Shown piece by piece: positions 62,430 to 64,000 of a DNA stretch of 64,000 nt. Within the stretch, counting starts at the first letter, position 1. The number at the start of each line of letters is the position of its first letter. The notes below the pieces were generated by a model. The model searched no databases. It had not been told where the DNA came from and saw nothing but the letters and a program-made list of their open reading frames with translations. The DNA comes from Chamaelirium japonicum (lineage: Eukaryota > Streptophyta > Magnoliopsida > Liliales > Melanthiaceae). The stretch covers positions 71,775,229-71,839,228 of the forward strand of contig OX393553.1 in NCBI GenBank assembly GCA_947650365.1. Reading direction: 5' to 3'. A program made the position numbers and the translations under genes.

Positions 62430-64000
62430 ATATCATCAGGAATCTATATCCTGATCAAAGAGTTACCTCCTTGTTGCATGACCTAAATCGTGAAGCGATT
62501 TGCCAATCGAAAGACCGTGCGTGGTGCATGTTACATGATAAAACTTTCACGAAACTAATGTGCATGCACGTATGTACACATGAGACGAACACCCTAAGGT
62601 CAATCTAGCGAATCGAATGTCTGGCATGCATGCAGTTCATGTCTACACTAGATTGCGAGGTAGAGCGATGCAACCTTCGTGCAGATCTTTTAAGCGCGGA
62701 GGATTGTCTTCTTTGTCGATGGAAACGAAAGAATTCCCACGAAGAAGAACGAAGATATGCGAGAGGATGAAGCCTTCAATGTTCACCCGATTTCACCTGT
62801 TGCACGGAACGTCGCTTCTGGATCTCTGAGTGCCTCCGATGAACGGCTTTTCTCTAGCTTCGATTCACAATGCGAGTATGAAGTCCGATGTCATGCACAC
62901 GGAGGAGACGAGAGAGAGAGATAGAGGAGGGGGGGGGTGTTCGGATATGGCTTGGGCATCAAGTGGCCGACCCCCCCTTTGCTTCTTCTCTTTATAGTGG
63001 CTGGCCCTTAGTAACGCCAAGAAGCTAGGGCCGACCCCCTAACTTGTCTCCCCTATTGCGTACACCCGTAGGCCAACCCTTTGACCCATATGGTCGGCCC
63101 CTTATTGGTCAAAACATCCCATACCCCGTCCCCCTTTCTCCTAGAAGTTTGCAAGTACAAACCCTAGAAGCTAGGGGGGCCGACCATGCCTTATATCCTC
63201 ATGTGGGGGGTGGCCACCCTAGTGTGTGGTGGTGCCCTTGATTTCCCAAGGCACCCCCACACCTCTAGTTGGTTGCCCCTCGCATCGAGAACAAGCATGA
63301 CATGCCCGAGTGACTTATGACTAGTGTTTCCACTATTACTGGGGTGCCCTCGGTGAAAACCTAGGGTGCCCCTAGTAAAGTCAACTAGTCAATTCGCAAC
63401 ACGAACCGGTGCATCGTACCCGCGTAGCGAACTCCACTAGAGTTAGGGATTGATCACGTGTATCTCCGCACTACTCCGAATCTATATCCTAGTATGCACA
63501 CGCGTATACACAACTATCGTGCACTAATGTGAAGCACACACGGAGCGTATTAGACATGGACTATTTGCTTCCTCTTATTGTGACTCGTGAATCGAGGAGA
63601 TGATTCGAGAACCGTACAAGGTGTGAATAAGATGGAACCATCAGGGACCAGGGTTCATAGCTTCTAACTTGGACTTGATCGACACACTACCCGAGTGTAC
63701 CATCGACCATCTGAGTCCGAGTTAACCTACGTAGCCACCCAGGGTGCGACGCAGGCTATACTCTATTTCCCCCGGACTTACTATGTTCTCTCGCATACCT
63801 CTGCTCTTCGCTTAGTAGTGGTAAACACGTTGTCCCTCCACTTAGTGCCATGTGTCAACTCGAGCGGTAAAGAACACCGTCAGACTCGAGTGCTTATATG
63901 ATTTGGTTCCTCTAGGTTGCACATACTTTGTACCCACTGATTATCCTGTCAAGTAATCGAACTCGGTCAACAGTCCAACTGACGACCACCAGGCCTGGAT
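62430..64000 (-). mobile_element. Copia LTR, diverged relative of element 4, cut by element 1 and by the window edge
   Basis: Matches the element 4 LTR in order: cgatttgccaatcgaaagaccg (about 62498), cttttaagcgcggaggattgtc (62685), cttctttgtcgatgga, agtcaactagtcaattcgc (63370), catcagggaccagggttcat (63640), and it runs out at caccaggcctggat. About 570 bp would remain beyond the window. Its first bases probably lie left of element 1 (TGATATC from 17134), so element 1 entered two bases inside this LTR. Identity with element 4 is moderate, so it is older. The LTR partner is not in the window. Confidence 0.75.

Overview
The window is nuclear DNA of a flowering plant with a repeat-rich, probably large genome. 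It has one real host gene, a five-exon ribosomal protein L3 (uL3) gene at 3192-11665. Its protein wording looks more monocot- than dicot-like, but I cannot name a species. Almost everything else is transposable element sequence. Nothing bacterial, no CRISPR array and no rRNA or tRNA gene was seen.

Left third (1-17.1 kb): a decayed Ty3/gypsy Tat-type pol fragment runs in from the left edge and stops about 200 bp before the RPL3 promoter. RPL3 has short introns except intron 3 (6.05 kb). That intron holds (TA)n tracts, a 189-bp tandem repeat, a Helitron 3' end and a 400-bp foldback element. Downstream come a hAT-like MITE, a head-to-tail array of about eight non-autonomous Helitrons, a complete TRIM element with target-site duplication (TSD) TACAT, pyrimidine-rich low-complexity DNA and a copia RT scrap.

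Right two thirds (17.1-64 kb): a nest of LTR retrotransposons, each solved by matching LTRs and a perfect 5-bp TSD. Element 1 (17141-62429, TSD ATATC, Tat-type gypsy, minus strand, about 13.4 kb when emptied) sits just inside a diverged copia LTR whose body fills 62430-64000. Element 1 was entered by element 2 (47470-55462, TSD ATTGT, a gag-pol-less relative of element 1) and by element 3 (18494-42373, TSD GTCAT, another Tat-type gypsy, about 13.9 kb when emptied). Element 3 was entered by element 4 (26275-36263, TSD GTAGC, a Tork/Angela-like copia with one frameshift).

How the parts work together: element 1 carries gag-protease and RT-RNase H-RNase H-integrase in one frame, separated by a single UAG in a TMV-like readthrough context. 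Opposite to gag-pol, before its 3' LTR, lies an intron-containing gene with a gypsy-type putative transposase domain and a coiled coil. Its 3' noncoding DNA holds two tandem repeat families with stable hairpins. The U3 part of its LTRs holds a 43-bp minisatellite with two TCP-type sites per unit, four copies in element 1 and fourteen in element 2. Element 2 keeps the LTRs, primer site, leader, both hairpin repeats and a scrap of integrase, so it looks like a passenger of element 1's family. Element 3 carries a plant mobile domain gene antisense to pol and has lost integrase at the join between the two. All divergences, copy counts and family assignments are by eye.
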